A stretch of 64,000 bases of DNA from Pseudomonas marginalis (GCF_001645105.1 NZ_LKEG01000052.1:444970-508969); one strand, 5' to 3'. Numbered from the stretch's first letter, positions 44,729 to 53,739 are shown. The notes: a model not told the origin generated them from the sequence alone. Numbers and translations are program-made.

Positions 44729-45853
44729 GTGATTACCGCCCAAGCCTTCCCGACCATCCGGGCCATCCAGCGCAGTGCCTGGAACGACTGCTTCCCCGGT
44801 GCCCTGGAGGACTGGGACTATTACGTCGCCGTGGAAAACGCCGCTATCGATGATTTCCAGTGGCGCTACCTGGCGGTTTACCAGGATGGAACGCTGGTGG
44901 CCGTGGCCGCCGCGTTCATCACTCATTATCGCCTCGACACCACGGTGTCGGGCGCCGGCAAGCGCTTGACCGAGCGTGTGGAGCGACTGTGGCCGGGGCT
45001 GTTGCAACTGGGGCTGTATTCCCTGGGTTCGCCGGTGGCCGAACGCTGCGACGCTGGTTTCGCCAGTGGCGTGCCGCAGGCGAGCCGTGCGCTGTTGCTC
45101 CAGCACCTGCTGCAAGCTGCACGCCGGGATGCCGATGACTTTGGTATCGGCCTGGTGGCGGTCAAGGACGCGCCGAGCAAAGACCCGCACTGGCTTGAGA
45201 GTTGCCGGGCGGCGGGCTTCCAAAGCATGCCGAGCTTGCCCACGGGCGTGTTGCCACTGCCCTATGGGTCGGTGGACGCCTACCTGGGCTCGCTGGGCAA
45301 ATCCACGCGCAAGGACCTGCGCCGCAAACTGCGCGCACCAGGGCCGCGGGTGGAGTGGCGGCGCACTATCGATGACGTGCTGCCCGACGTGATGCGCTTG
45401 TACGAGGCCACGCTCACGCGTGCCGAATTGCAGTTCGAGCGACTGCCCGCCGGCTACTTCACTGGGGTGCTCGAACGGCTGGATGAGCGCGCGGTCTGTG
45501 TTCTTTACTGGGTGGACGAGCAATTGGTGGCGTTCAACCTGATCCTGGTAGACGAACACCGGCTGGTGGACAAGTTTTTCGGGCATGACGTCGCGTTCAC
45601 CCGCGACTACAACCTGTACTTCCGCAGCTGGCTGACCAACGTCGACTACTGTATTCAACACAATATTGCGTTGTATGAGTGCGGACAGGCCGGGTATGCC
45701 AGTAAGCTGCGCCTGGGCTGCGAGTTCCAGGGCAACAGCGTGTTTTTCCGCCACCGCAACCGGCTGGTCAACGGCCTGCTCAAGCTTGTAAAACTGTTTA
45801 TTCGACCGGATCGTTCCGACCCTGCCATGGCTGCTGCGATAAGCGAAACCTGA
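44729..45853 (+). CDS. GNAT/FemAB-like acyltransferase
   Basis: The 374-residue protein starts at GTG 44729 with AAGGGA upstream. It has the double-GNAT appearance of FemAB-like proteins: KSTRKDLRRKLRA in the middle, then YWVDEQLVAFNLILVD, and YECGQAGYASKLRLG near the C-terminus. Such enzymes transfer aminoacyl or acyl groups to amines, often in cell-surface or natural-product synthesis. It follows the hydrolase after a REP element and is joined to the kinase gene by a one-base overlap (TGATG). In this operon it could acylate the amine made by the aminotransferase, which is inference. Confidence 0.7.
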   Translation: MITAQAFPTIRAIQRSAWNDCFPGALEDWDYYVAVENAAIDDFQWRYLAVYQDGTLVAVAAAFITHYRLDTTVSGAGKRLTERVERLWPGLLQLGLYSLGSPVAERCDAGFASGVPQASRALLLQHLLQAARRDADDFGIGLVAVKDAPSKDPHWLESCRAAGFQSMPSLPTGVLPLPYGSVDAYLGSLGKSTRKDLRRKLRAPGPRVEWRRTIDDVLPDVMRLYEATLTRAELQFERLPAGYFTGVLERLDERAVCVLYWVDEQLVAFNLILVDEHRLVDKFFGHDVAFTRDYNLYFRSWLTNVDYCIQHNIALYECGQAGYASKLRLGCEFQGNSVFFRHRNRLVNGLLKLVKLFIRPDRSDPAMAAAISET

Positions 45854-47622
45854 TGATCACCAAGACCCGCCAGAAAGCCCGCCCCTTTGCCATTTCGCGT
45901 TGGAGCGTCCAGCGCAAGCTGGTGCTGGCCTTCTGGTTGGTCAGCGTGATTCCCACCATGATCGCGGCCGAATTGGCGGCGACCACGTTGTCGCAGATAT
46001 TCGACAGCAACGTGCGCATCTGGCTGCAGGAGTCGACCAAGATCGTCAAGGACGAGATCGGCGACATCCTTCACGACAACGCGCGCATGGCCAAATTGTT
46101 CCTGCGCTACACCAGCCCGCCGTCGAGCCGGCAAGCCGCCAAGCACGACCGGCTGACCGCCGACATTGCCGACGCCACCGATATCGACGTGGTGGCGCTG
46201 ATCCGCGTCAGTGACCACAAACTGGTGTTCAGCACCGCCGCCGATGACATCGTCAAGCAGATCAGCCTGGCCAACAACACGGTGTTGCAGACGGTGCAGG
46301 TGGGGGGCGTATCCACCGGCATAGTGGTCTCGACCTTCGAGACCACCCAGGACGGCGTCGACTATTTGCTGCTGGTCGGGACCTACCTGGACAGCAGTTT
46401 CCTCACCAGCGTGGCCGATGTGCATTCCCTCGACTTGCGCCTGTACCTGGCCAACCCCGACGGGTTCTCCGAGATTTTTTCGACCCAGCGCTTCGAGGAC
46501 CACCCTTCGCGCATTCCCAAGAACGTCGAAACCGCGATGCGCAGCACCAAGCAGCCCAGCGAGCAGTTCACCAATAACTACAGCGGGTTGTACTGGCCGA
46601 TCTTCAACGACGCCGGCGACTTGCAGGGCGTGATTTTCAGCGGCCTGCTGCGCCACACCAGCCTGGTCGGGCTGGTGAACCAGAGCAATCTGTTCGTGTT
46701 GATCTTCCTGCTCAGTTCGGCACTGTCGCTGGCAGCGGGGGTGTTGGTGTCGCGGCGCCTGACCAAGCCGCTGCGGGACCTGTCCCAAGGCGTGAGTGCA
46801 GTGATCTCCGGCGATTACGCGCACCGCGTGGTGGTGAGCGGCGGCGACGAGCTGGCGCAGCTGAGCAGCACCTTCAACCACATGACCGAGCGCCTGGGGG
46901 AGTTGCATCACCTTGAAGCGCAGTTGCGTCGGCGTGATCGCCTGCACGCCCTGGGCGAGGTCGCCATGGGCCTGGCCCACGAGATCCGCAACCCGCTGGG
47001 CATCATCAAGACCGCAACGCAGCTGCTGCACCGCCGCGCGGATCTGGCGGACACCGACAAGCGCCACCTGGAATACGTGATCAGTGAAGTCAGCCGCATC
47101 AACGACCTGATCACCGAATTCCTCGACTTCGCCAAGCCCAACCCACCGCTGCGCGTGTTGCAGCCTGCGCGGCCCTTGGTGGAAGAAATCCTCGGCTTCT
47201 GCGCCCCGGAACTGGCCACCCATAACATCGACGCGCACATCGATGACCAGGCGCCGGGGGCGACGATCTACGCGGATGCCAAGCAACTCAAGCAGGCGTG
47301 CCTCAACCTGATTATCAACGCCATCGACGCGATGCCCGAAGGCGGGCGCCTGACCCTGGGCATTCGCACGCTGGACGACAACACCGTGATCAGCATCGCC
47401 GACACCGGCCAGGGCATTCCGGCAGACATGATCGAGCGTATCTTCACGCCATTCGTCACCACCAAGGCGTCCGGCACCGGCCTGGGCCTGGCCAAAGTCT
47501 ATTCGATCATGGAAAGTCACGACGGCAGCATCGAATGTGCCAGCGAGAAAGATGCCGGCGCCACCTTCAGCCTGTACATTCCGGCGATGGGCGAAGACGA
47601 CGAGGACAGTCATGACGCATAA
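45853..47622 (+). CDS. HAMP-containing sensor histidine kinase of a sigma-54 two-component system
   Basis: The 589-residue kinase has membrane helices at about 20-45 and 277-298 around a periplasmic sensor domain of some 230 residues. A HAMP domain follows (SRRLTKPLRDLSQG), then a HisKA domain with His376 in MGLAHEIRNPLGI, and HATPase motifs IADTGQGIP and TGLGLAKVYSI. It belongs to the NtrB/AtoS/ZraS kind that pairs with sigma-54 activators, and its partner gene overlaps its end by 11 bases. Because it shares an operon with four enzymes, its ligand is probably the pathway's product or substrate. Confidence 0.87.
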   Translation: MITKTRQKARPFAISRWSVQRKLVLAFWLVSVIPTMIAAELAATTLSQIFDSNVRIWLQESTKIVKDEIGDILHDNARMAKLFLRYTSPPSSRQAAKHDRLTADIADATDIDVVALIRVSDHKLVFSTAADDIVKQISLANNTVLQTVQVGGVSTGIVVSTFETTQDGVDYLLLVGTYLDSSFLTSVADVHSLDLRLYLANPDGFSEIFSTQRFEDHPSRIPKNVETAMRSTKQPSEQFTNNYSGLYWPIFNDAGDLQGVIFSGLLRHTSLVGLVNQSNLFVLIFLLSSALSLAAGVLVSRRLTKPLRDLSQGVSAVISGDYAHRVVVSGGDELAQLSSTFNHMTERLGELHHLEAQLRRRDRLHALGEVAMGLAHEIRNPLGIIKTATQLLHRRADLADTDKRHLEYVISEVSRINDLITEFLDFAKPNPPLRVLQPARPLVEEILGFCAPELATHNIDAHIDDQAPGATIYADAKQLKQACLNLIINAIDAMPEGGRLTLGIRTLDDNTVISIADTGQGIPADMIERIFTPFVTTKASGTGLGLAKVYSIMESHDGSIECASEKDAGATFSLYIPAMGEDDEDSHDA

Positions 47623-49009
47623 CATTCTGGTAGTCGACGACGAACCCAAGCTCTGCGACCTGCTGGCGTCGGCCCTGGGCCAGAACAACGTGCAGGTGTT
47701 TATCGCCGGCAACGGCCTGCACGCGCTCAAAGTGCTGGAGCAGGAAGACATCGACCTGGTGATCAGCGACTGGCGCATGCCGGGCATGGACGGGCCGGCG
47801 CTGCTGGCCGAGATCAAGGTGCGTTACCCGCATGTGCCGGTGATCGTGATGACCGCCTACAGCACGGTGAAAAACGCCGTGCAGTCGATGCGCAACGGCG
47901 CCTACGACTACATCGCCAAGCCGTTCGACATCGACGAGCTGGACATCACTGTGGCCAAGGCCCTGCAGTTTCGCGACATCATGCGCGACAACGCGCGCCT
48001 GCGTGCCGAGCTGGACGAGCACGCACAGTTCGACAGCCTGGTGGGCGACAGCCCGGCGTTTCGCAAAGTGCTGCAAGCGGTGGACTCGGTGCGCGACAGC
48101 AGCGCCACGATCCTGCTGACCGGCGAAAGCGGCACCGGCAAGGAAATGGTCGCCCGCGCGATCCACAAGCACGGCAGCCGTGCCGACAAACCGTTCGTGG
48201 CGGTCAACTGCGCGGCCATCCCGGAAGGGCTGCTGGAAAGCGAAATGTTCGGCCATCGTAAAGGCGCGTTCACCGGCGCCGTGGCCGACCGGGTAGGGCG
48301 CTTCCAGCAGGCCGACAAGGGCACGCTGTTTCTCGACGAAGTGGGCGACATGCCCCTGGCGCTGCAGGCCAAGATCCTGCGTGCGTTGCAGGAGCGGGTG
48401 ATCGAACCGGTGGGCGATCCTCGCGAGCGCAAGGTGGACGTGCGGGTCATCGCCGCCACCAATAAGAATTTGCTCGAGGCGGTGGCCAACAAAGAGTTTC
48501 GCGAAGACCTGTATTACCGCCTCAACGTGTTCCCGATCCCGCTGCCGGCCTTGCGCGAGCGCGTGGAAGACATCGCGCCACTGGCCCGCCACTTCGCCCA
48601 GACCCTGAGTGCCACCGCCGGCAAACGTATCACCGGTTTCAGCCCGGAGGCCCTGCAGGCCATGGCCGCGTATCACTGGCCGGGCAATATTCGTGAGCTG
48701 CAGAATTGCGTGGAGCGCGCGACCATCGTGGCCGCAAAGCCGGTGATCGAGGACATCGACTTGCCGGGTTACCTGTTTGCGTCCAGGCCGAGTGAGGGCG
48801 GCGTGACGGCGATCCTCAGCGACGGGCCGGGCATTCCCCAGGATTTGGACGCGGCGTTGGCGGAGGTGGAGAAGGCCTATATTCTGGCGGCGTTGCAGGA
48901 GAGCAACGGCGTGCAGGCTGCGGCGGCGGCGAAGATCGGGATTTCCGAAAGGAGCTTCTGGTATCGCCTGAAGAAGCTGGGCATCCAGGTCGACAAAATC
49001 GTTCGCTGA
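47612..49009 (+). CDS. NtrC-type sigma-54-dependent response regulator
   Basis: The 465-residue activator has a receiver (VVDDEPKLCDLL, acceptor Asp in VISDWRMPG), an AAA+ domain with Walker A GESGTGKE, an intact GAFTGA loop and Walker B GTLFLDEVGD, and a Fis-type helix-turn-helix at the end (GVQAAAAAKIGISERSFWYRL). Start ATG 47612 overlaps the kinase gene. It is the last gene of the operon that begins at 41663. The operon promoter is sigma-54-type with an upstream inverted-repeat array, so positive autoregulation is the simplest reading. A REPIN follows. Confidence 0.9.
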   Translation: MTHNILVVDDEPKLCDLLASALGQNNVQVFIAGNGLHALKVLEQEDIDLVISDWRMPGMDGPALLAEIKVRYPHVPVIVMTAYSTVKNAVQSMRNGAYDYIAKPFDIDELDITVAKALQFRDIMRDNARLRAELDEHAQFDSLVGDSPAFRKVLQAVDSVRDSSATILLTGESGTGKEMVARAIHKHGSRADKPFVAVNCAAIPEGLLESEMFGHRKGAFTGAVADRVGRFQQADKGTLFLDEVGDMPLALQAKILRALQERVIEPVGDPRERKVDVRVIAATNKNLLEAVANKEFREDLYYRLNVFPIPLPALRERVEDIAPLARHFAQTLSATAGKRITGFSPEALQAMAAYHWPGNIRELQNCVERATIVAAKPVIEDIDLPGYLFASRPSEGGVTAILSDGPGIPQDLDAALAEVEKAYILAALQESNGVQAAAAAKIGISERSFWYRLKKLGIQVDKIVR

Positions 49010-49026
49010 TTCAACTCGGATTAAAA

Positions 49027-49117
49027 ATGTGGGAGGGGGCTTGCTCCCGATAGCGGTGTATCAGCAATAAATTCGCTGATTGACACACTGCCATCGGGAG
49101 CAAGCCCCCTCCCACAT
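49027..49117. repeat. REPIN, type A
   Basis: A near-perfect inverted pair starts AATGTGGGAGGGGGCTTGCT and has as inner part TATCAGC-aataaattc-GCTGATTGA. It sits between the convergent sigma-54 regulator and glpM genes, with T-rich sequence on each outer side, so it could terminate transcription in both directions. It is the best-preserved type A copy in the window. Confidence 0.88.
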
Positions 49118-49134
49118 TTTTTGATCGAGTCGGG

Positions 49135-49473
49135 TCAGGAATGGACGCGGACCCAGATGCTGACCAGGACGGTTGCGGCCATCAACCAGGCGACAGCCGC
49201 AACGGCCAGCGACGCTTCCAACCGCATCCGATCCACCATCACATACAACGTCGCCAGGTACACAAAGTACGGAATGATCGACCACATCCCAAACAGGATC
49301 GTGGTCTTCAAGTCGTCCACCGAACGGCCCTTGCCGACGATGTAGTGGGCGATCAGCGCAAAGGTCGGGAACAGCGGCACCAAGCCTGCGATGTAATAGT
49401 TCTTGGTTTTGGCCAGGGCGGCCAGGATCAACACCACTGCCGCGCCCAGGGCGGCCTTCAGTACCAGGTCCAT
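49135..49473 (-). CDS. glpM: GlpM family inner membrane protein
   Basis: The 112-residue protein has four hydrophobic helices and the GlpM-like sequence NYYIAGLVPLFPTFALIAHY. In P. aeruginosa glpM lies beside glpD and affects alginate production; the molecular role is unknown. Here it overlaps the stop of aauR by one base (TGATG), so it is read with the aau genes and is 7 kb from glpD. That may reflect insertion of the aat/aau block between glpM and glpD or a different ancestral order. Confidence 0.78.
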   Translation of the reverse strand: MDLVLKAALGAAVVLILAALAKTKNYYIAGLVPLFPTFALIAHYIVGKGRSVDDLKTTILFGMWSIIPYFVYLATLYVMVDRMRLEASLAVAAVAWLMAATVLVSIWVRVHS

Positions 49474-50822
49474 CAGTGGTTCAGCCCGTATTTCTTGACC
49501 TTGTCGAACAGCGTGGTCTTGGCCATCCCCAGTTCCTGGCTGGCCTGGGTCAGGTTGCCGCCGCTGCGTTGCAGGGCATCGTTGAGCAGGTTGCGCTCGA
49601 AGGCTTCCACCGCTTCGGTAAACGCCAGGCCTTGACTGCCGCTGCTGGCGCCGCTTTTCTTGAAGGCGGGCAGGCCGAGGGCGAAGCGTTCGGCGACGTT
49701 GCGCAGTTCGCGCACGTTGCCGGGCCAGTCGTGGCTCATCAGGCTGGACAGGGTCTGGTTGTCCAGTTCAGGCGCGGTGCGGTCGAAACGCAGGGACGAC
49801 TGCTGCAGGAAGTGTTCGAACAGTTGCAGGATGTCTTCGCGGCGCTCACGCAGGGGCGGCAGTTCCAGGGTCACCACGTTGAGACGGTAGTACAGGTCGC
49901 TGCGGAACTGGCTGGCGCGGCTCAGTTCATCGAGGTCGGACTTGGTGGCGGCGATCACCCGGCAATCCACCGCCACGCTCTGGTTCGAACCCAGGCGTTC
50001 CAGGGTGCGTTCCTGCAACACCCGCAGCAACTTGATCTGCAGGTTGATCGGCATGCTTTCCACTTCGTCGAGGAACAGCGTGCCTTCGTGGGCGTGTTCG
50101 ATCTTGCCGATACGACGCTTGCCCGCGCCGGTAAAGGCGTTGGCTTCGTGGCCGAAAATCTCGCTTTCGAAGAGGTTCTCCGGCAGCCCGCCGCAGTTCA
50201 GGGCGACGAACTGGTGCGAGTGACGCCGACTGAAATCATGCAGGCAGCGCGCGACCAGTTCCTTGCCCGTTCCGGTCTCGCCTTCGATCAGCACGTTGGC
50301 CGAGGTGTCGGCGACGTTGGCGATCAGCTCGCGCAGGTTCTGCATGGCCGGCGAGCGGCCAATGATGCGGCCTTCCAACGAATCGCGCTCGGCCAACTGG
50401 CGGCGCAGCGACCAGACTTCCCGCGCCAGCCCGCGCTGCTCCAAGGCACGACGGGCGACGTCGACCAGGCGTTCGGGGGAGAAGGGCTTTTCCATGAAGT
50501 CGTACGCGCCGTTGCGCATCGCGCCGACCGCCATGGAGATGTCGCCATGCCCGGTGATCAGCACCACCGGCAGGCTTTTATCCAGGGCCTTGAGGCGTGT
50601 GAGCAACTCCAGGCCGTCGATGCCCGGCAGGCGGATATCGCTGATCACAATGCCGGCGAAGTTCTCGCCGATGCGCTTCAACGCCTCTTCGGCACTGCCC
50701 ACGCCGACGCTGGGAATATCTTCCAGGGCCAGGGCTTGCTGGCAGCCGAGCAGCACATGGGGGTCGTCTTCGACGATCAACACGGTGAGGTCGTCTTTCA
50801 GGGCTGTAGCGTCTGTATTCAT
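49473..50822 (-). CDS. aauR: Sigma-54 response regulator AauR (DctD-like)
   Basis: The 449-residue activator has a receiver (IVEDDPHVLLGCQQAL, SDIRLPGIDG), an AAA+ domain with GETGTGKE, and a C-terminal Fis helix-turn-helix (GNLTQASQELGMAKTTLFDKV). The sigma-54 contact loop reads NAFTGA instead of GAFTGA. The order aauR-aauS-aatP-aatM-aatQ-aatJ identifies it as AauR, which activates uptake and use of glutamate and aspartate. Its ATG overlaps the aauS stop (ATGA). Two boxes matching the reported AauR palindrome lie upstream of aatJ. Identity rests on synteny plus family. Confidence 0.85.
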   Translation of the reverse strand: MNTDATALKDDLTVLIVEDDPHVLLGCQQALALEDIPSVGVGSAEEALKRIGENFAGIVISDIRLPGIDGLELLTRLKALDKSLPVVLITGHGDISMAVGAMRNGAYDFMEKPFSPERLVDVARRALEQRGLAREVWSLRRQLAERDSLEGRIIGRSPAMQNLRELIANVADTSANVLIEGETGTGKELVARCLHDFSRRHSHQFVALNCGGLPENLFESEIFGHEANAFTGAGKRRIGKIEHAHEGTLFLDEVESMPINLQIKLLRVLQERTLERLGSNQSVAVDCRVIAATKSDLDELSRASQFRSDLYYRLNVVTLELPPLRERREDILQLFEHFLQQSSLRFDRTAPELDNQTLSSLMSHDWPGNVRELRNVAERFALGLPAFKKSGASSGSQGLAFTEAVEAFERNLLNDALQRSGGNLTQASQELGMAKTTLFDKVKKYGLNH

Positions 50823-52720
50823 GTCGACTCAGCTTTTTGAGCGCCCGCCAGCGGCAGGCACAAGACAAAGGCCGTTCCACCACTGGCCGGGTGTTCCACG
50901 GCAAGGTTGCCGCCGGTGGCCGCCGCGAGGCTGGCGGACAGGGTCAGGCCCAGGCCCAGGCCTTGCTCGCCGGGTTTGGTGGTGAAGAACGGTTCGAACA
51001 AATGCTTGCGGGCCTCGGGGTCGATGCCATGGCCATTGTCGCGCACTTGCAGGCGGTATTTGCCATCGACGGTGCTGCCTTCCAGCCACAGTTCGGGGGC
51101 TGGTTGGGCTTGCATGGCGTCGAGGGCGTTGCCGATCAGGTTGACCAGGATCTGCTCCAGGCGCGTCTGGTCGATTTGCAGTTGGGCGTTGGAAAAGTCG
51201 CGATGCAGGGTCAGCGGCAAGCTGTCCAGGCGTGCGCCGAGTACCTGGAACGCGGCGTCCACGGCCTTGGCCAGGCTCGCTTCGCCTTGATCGTCACCGC
51301 GTCGGGCAAAGGAGCGCAGGCTGGCGGTAATGCGGCCCATGCGGTCGATCAGTTCGTTGATGGTCTTCAGGTTGGCGCTGGCGGTGTCCAGGGCGCCGCG
51401 CTCAAGGAAGCGCACGGTGTTGCCGGACAAGGTACGCAACGCGGCCAGGGGCTGGTTCAGTTCATGGGCAATGCTGGTCGACATCTGGCCGATAGCCGCC
51501 AGCTTGCCGGCCTGCACCAGCTCATCCTGGGCGCGACGCAGGGTTTCCTCGGCCTGGCGCCGTTCGCGGATCTGGCCCTTGAGCCGTTCGTTGCTGGCGC
51601 GCAAGTCGGCGGTGCGTTCGGCAATCCGTCGTTCCAGCTGGCTGTTGGCTTCCTGCAGGGCTTCGCGCGCGGCGAGGCGCGTGGCGATGACTTTACGCCG
51701 CTCGTTCCAGGCAATCAGCAAAAACGCCACCAGGCCAAACGCGACGGCTACCAGGATGCCCTGGTTGATCGCGGCGCGGCGCAGGTCGTTGAGCGGGGTG
51801 AGCAGGGTGAAATTCCACGGCGTGTCGTTGAGCGGACGGGTTTGCGCCAGGTAGCTGACTTCATGCTCGTCATTGACCACTTCGCTGTTGGCCGGGAAGG
51901 TCAGTTTCTCGCTGACTTCGTTGAGGCGCTCGCGGGCCAGGGGTTCCAGCTCGTTCAAGGTTGCCCAGTAATATTGCAGGCTGTGGGCCAGGCGTTCCTT
52001 GGTGTCATCGCTCAGCGGGCGTACGGCCTTGAGGCGGCGGGCCGGGTCGCTGGAGAGGATGATGATGCCGTTCTCGTCGCTCACAAACGCTTCGAGGCGG
52101 GCGCGTTGCCAGCGTTCTTCCAGGGCTTCGAGGCGCACCTTGACCACGGCGACGCCGATGATCTTGCCGTGCTCTTCCAGGCCGTGGGCCAGGTAATAAC
52201 CGGGTTCGCCGTTGGTACTGCCGATGCCATAGAAGCGGCCGGGCTGGCCACGCACGGCGTTCTGGAAATAGGCACGGAAGGACAGGTCTTCACCTTGGTA
52301 ACTGTCGGCATCGCGCCAGTTACTGGTGGCCAGCACGCGGCCGGTGGTGTCCATCACGTAGATGGCCCGACTGCGACTGCGTCGGTTCAGGCCTTCGAGG
52401 TAATCGTTGACGGTCTTGCGGGTTTCCTGGTTCGGGTCGGCCAGCAGCGTGGAGACGCTGGACTCCAGCTCCAGCAAGCTGGGCAGGTAGGTGTATTTGC
52501 TCAGTTCGCTTTCGACGGTACGGGCATGCAGCTCCAGCTGGCGTTCGCCGGTGTCGCTGAGGGTGCGGATGCCGTAGTACTCGCTGATCCAGAAGCCGAT
52601 ATAACCCAGGCCGATCATCAGGGCGACGATCAACGGCGGCAGGAACAGTTGGCGGATCAGACGTGGTTTCACGGCAAGTGATGGCGGTGCGGCGCGAAAT
52701 TGGTTGGGGTCGCATTTCAT
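50819..52720 (-). CDS. aauS: Sensor histidine kinase AauS (DctB-like)
   Basis: From ATG 52720 the kinase has 633 residues; AAGG lies eight bases upstream. It has membrane helices at about 25-45 and 310-335 around a periplasmic double-Cache-like domain (GRVLATSNWRDADSYQGEDL, GIGSTNGEPGYYLAHGL), a coiled coil (ANSQLERRIAERTADLRASN), His about 419 in IAHELNQPLAAL, and HATPase motifs. DctB-type sensors bind C4-dicarboxylates; AauS is expected to sense acidic amino acids. Glutaminase and gamma-glutamyltransferase genes found between aau and aat in P. aeruginosa are absent here. Confidence 0.85.
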   Translation of the reverse strand: MKCDPNQFRAAPPSLAVKPRLIRQLFLPPLIVALMIGLGYIGFWISEYYGIRTLSDTGERQLELHARTVESELSKYTYLPSLLELESSVSTLLADPNQETRKTVNDYLEGLNRRSRSRAIYVMDTTGRVLATSNWRDADSYQGEDLSFRAYFQNAVRGQPGRFYGIGSTNGEPGYYLAHGLEEHGKIIGVAVVKVRLEALEERWQRARLEAFVSDENGIIILSSDPARRLKAVRPLSDDTKERLAHSLQYYWATLNELEPLARERLNEVSEKLTFPANSEVVNDEHEVSYLAQTRPLNDTPWNFTLLTPLNDLRRAAINQGILVAVAFGLVAFLLIAWNERRKVIATRLAAREALQEANSQLERRIAERTADLRASNERLKGQIRERRQAEETLRRAQDELVQAGKLAAIGQMSTSIAHELNQPLAALRTLSGNTVRFLERGALDTASANLKTINELIDRMGRITASLRSFARRGDDQGEASLAKAVDAAFQVLGARLDSLPLTLHRDFSNAQLQIDQTRLEQILVNLIGNALDAMQAQPAPELWLEGSTVDGKYRLQVRDNGHGIDPEARKHLFEPFFTTKPGEQGLGLGLTLSASLAAATGGNLAVEHPASGGTAFVLCLPLAGAQKAEST

Positions 52721-52769
52721 CACAGATGCCTTGGGTCAACCAGTTGTGGTGAAGCAGCTTGTCCTGGTC

Positions 52770-52991
52770 TGTAGTGAGCGGGCTTGCCCCGCGCTGGGTG
52801 GCGAAGCCGCCCTAACCGAGTCATCACGATGTGCCAGACAGATCGCGATGGCTGGTTTTTGGGCTGCTTTGCAGAGCCGCGCTGGGCTGCGAAGCCGCTC
52901 CAATAAAACCACCGCGTTTTTTTAGAGAGACCGCGGCGCTTGGGTTTGGGGCGGCTTCGCCCCCCAGCGCGGGGCAAGCCCGCTCACTACA
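52770..52991. repeat. Composite type B REP cluster
   Basis: Outer arms TGTAGTGAGCGGGCTTGCCC and the inverse at 52972-52991 enclose 222 bases. Inside, a third, degraded REP-like piece, GGGCTGCTTTGCAGAGCCGC at about 52859 with GCTGCGAAGCCGCTCC after it, suggests a nested insertion. It fills the gap between aatP and aauS and may separate their transcripts. Confidence 0.8.
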
Positions 52992-53004
52992 ATGGCGTTC
53001 AAGC

Positions 53005-53739
53005 TTAGTGCTGCAGGATTTTCTCAAGGAAGTGCTGCGCGCGTTCGGAGCGGGCGCTGATGTCGCCGAAGAATTCTTCCTTCGGGCAGTCTTCGATGAT
53101 CTTGCCGGCGTCCATGAAAATCACGCGGTCGGCCACTTTACGGGCGAAGCCCATTTCGTGGGTCACGCACATCATGGTCATGCCTTCGTGGGCCAGTTGC
53201 ACCATCACGTCGAGCACTTCGTTGACCATTTCCGGGTCGAGGGCCGAGGTCGGTTCGTCGAACAGCATGACGATCGGGTCCATGGCCAGGGCGCGAGCAA
53301 TCGCCACACGTTGTTGCTGTCCACCGGAGAGCTGGCCCGGGTGTTTGTGGGCATGTGCCGACAGGCCGACGCGCTCCAGCAGTTGCAGGCCCTTCTTGGT
53401 GGCTTCTTCCTTGCTGCGGCCAAGCACCTTGATCTGCGCGATGGTCAGGTTCTCGGTGATGGTCAGGTGTGGGAACAGTTCGAAGTGCTGGAACACCATG
53501 CCCACGCGCGAGCGCAACTGCGGCAGGTTGGTCTTCGGGTCGGCAATCGAGGTGCCGTCGACGACCACGTCGCCCTTTTGGAACGGTTCCAGCGCGTTGA
53601 CGCACTTGATCAGGGTGGATTTACCCGAGCCGGACGGCCCGCACACCACGATCACTTCGCCTTTTTTAACCTCTGTGCTGCAATCGGTCAGCACCTGGAA
53701 GTCGCCATACCACTTGTTGATGTTCTTGATAGAGATCAT
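53005..53739 (-). CDS. aatP: Glutamate/aspartate ABC transporter ATP-binding protein
   Basis: The 244-residue ATPase has Walker A GPSGSGKS, signature LSGGQQQRVAIARAL and Walker B LFDEPTSALDPE. It is the polar amino acid (GltL) type. It energises import by the AatQ/AatM permeases from the cytoplasmic side. Its ATG overlaps the aatM stop as ATGA. It is the last gene of the aatJQMP operon. Confidence 0.92.
   Translation of the reverse strand: MISIKNINKWYGDFQVLTDCSTEVKKGEVIVVCGPSGSGKSTLIKCVNALEPFQKGDVVVDGTSIADPKTNLPQLRSRVGMVFQHFELFPHLTITENLTIAQIKVLGRSKEEATKKGLQLLERVGLSAHAHKHPGQLSGGQQQRVAIARALAMDPIVMLFDEPTSALDPEMVNEVLDVMVQLAHEGMTMMCVTHEMGFARKVADRVIFMDAGKIIEDCPKEEFFGDISARSERAQHFLEKILQH

Noticed and set aside
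45655..47817. 720-codon minus-strand open frame opposite the kinase and activator genes
   Set aside because: It mirrors a strongly supported kinase gene in GC-rich DNA, has no recognisable domain and no ribosome site; such long antisense frames are expected at high GC.
50837..52681. 614-codon plus-strand frame opposite aauS
   Set aside because: It is fully antisense to a kinase with clear motifs, and its composition is rich in Gly, Gln and Arg, typical of a shadow frame.
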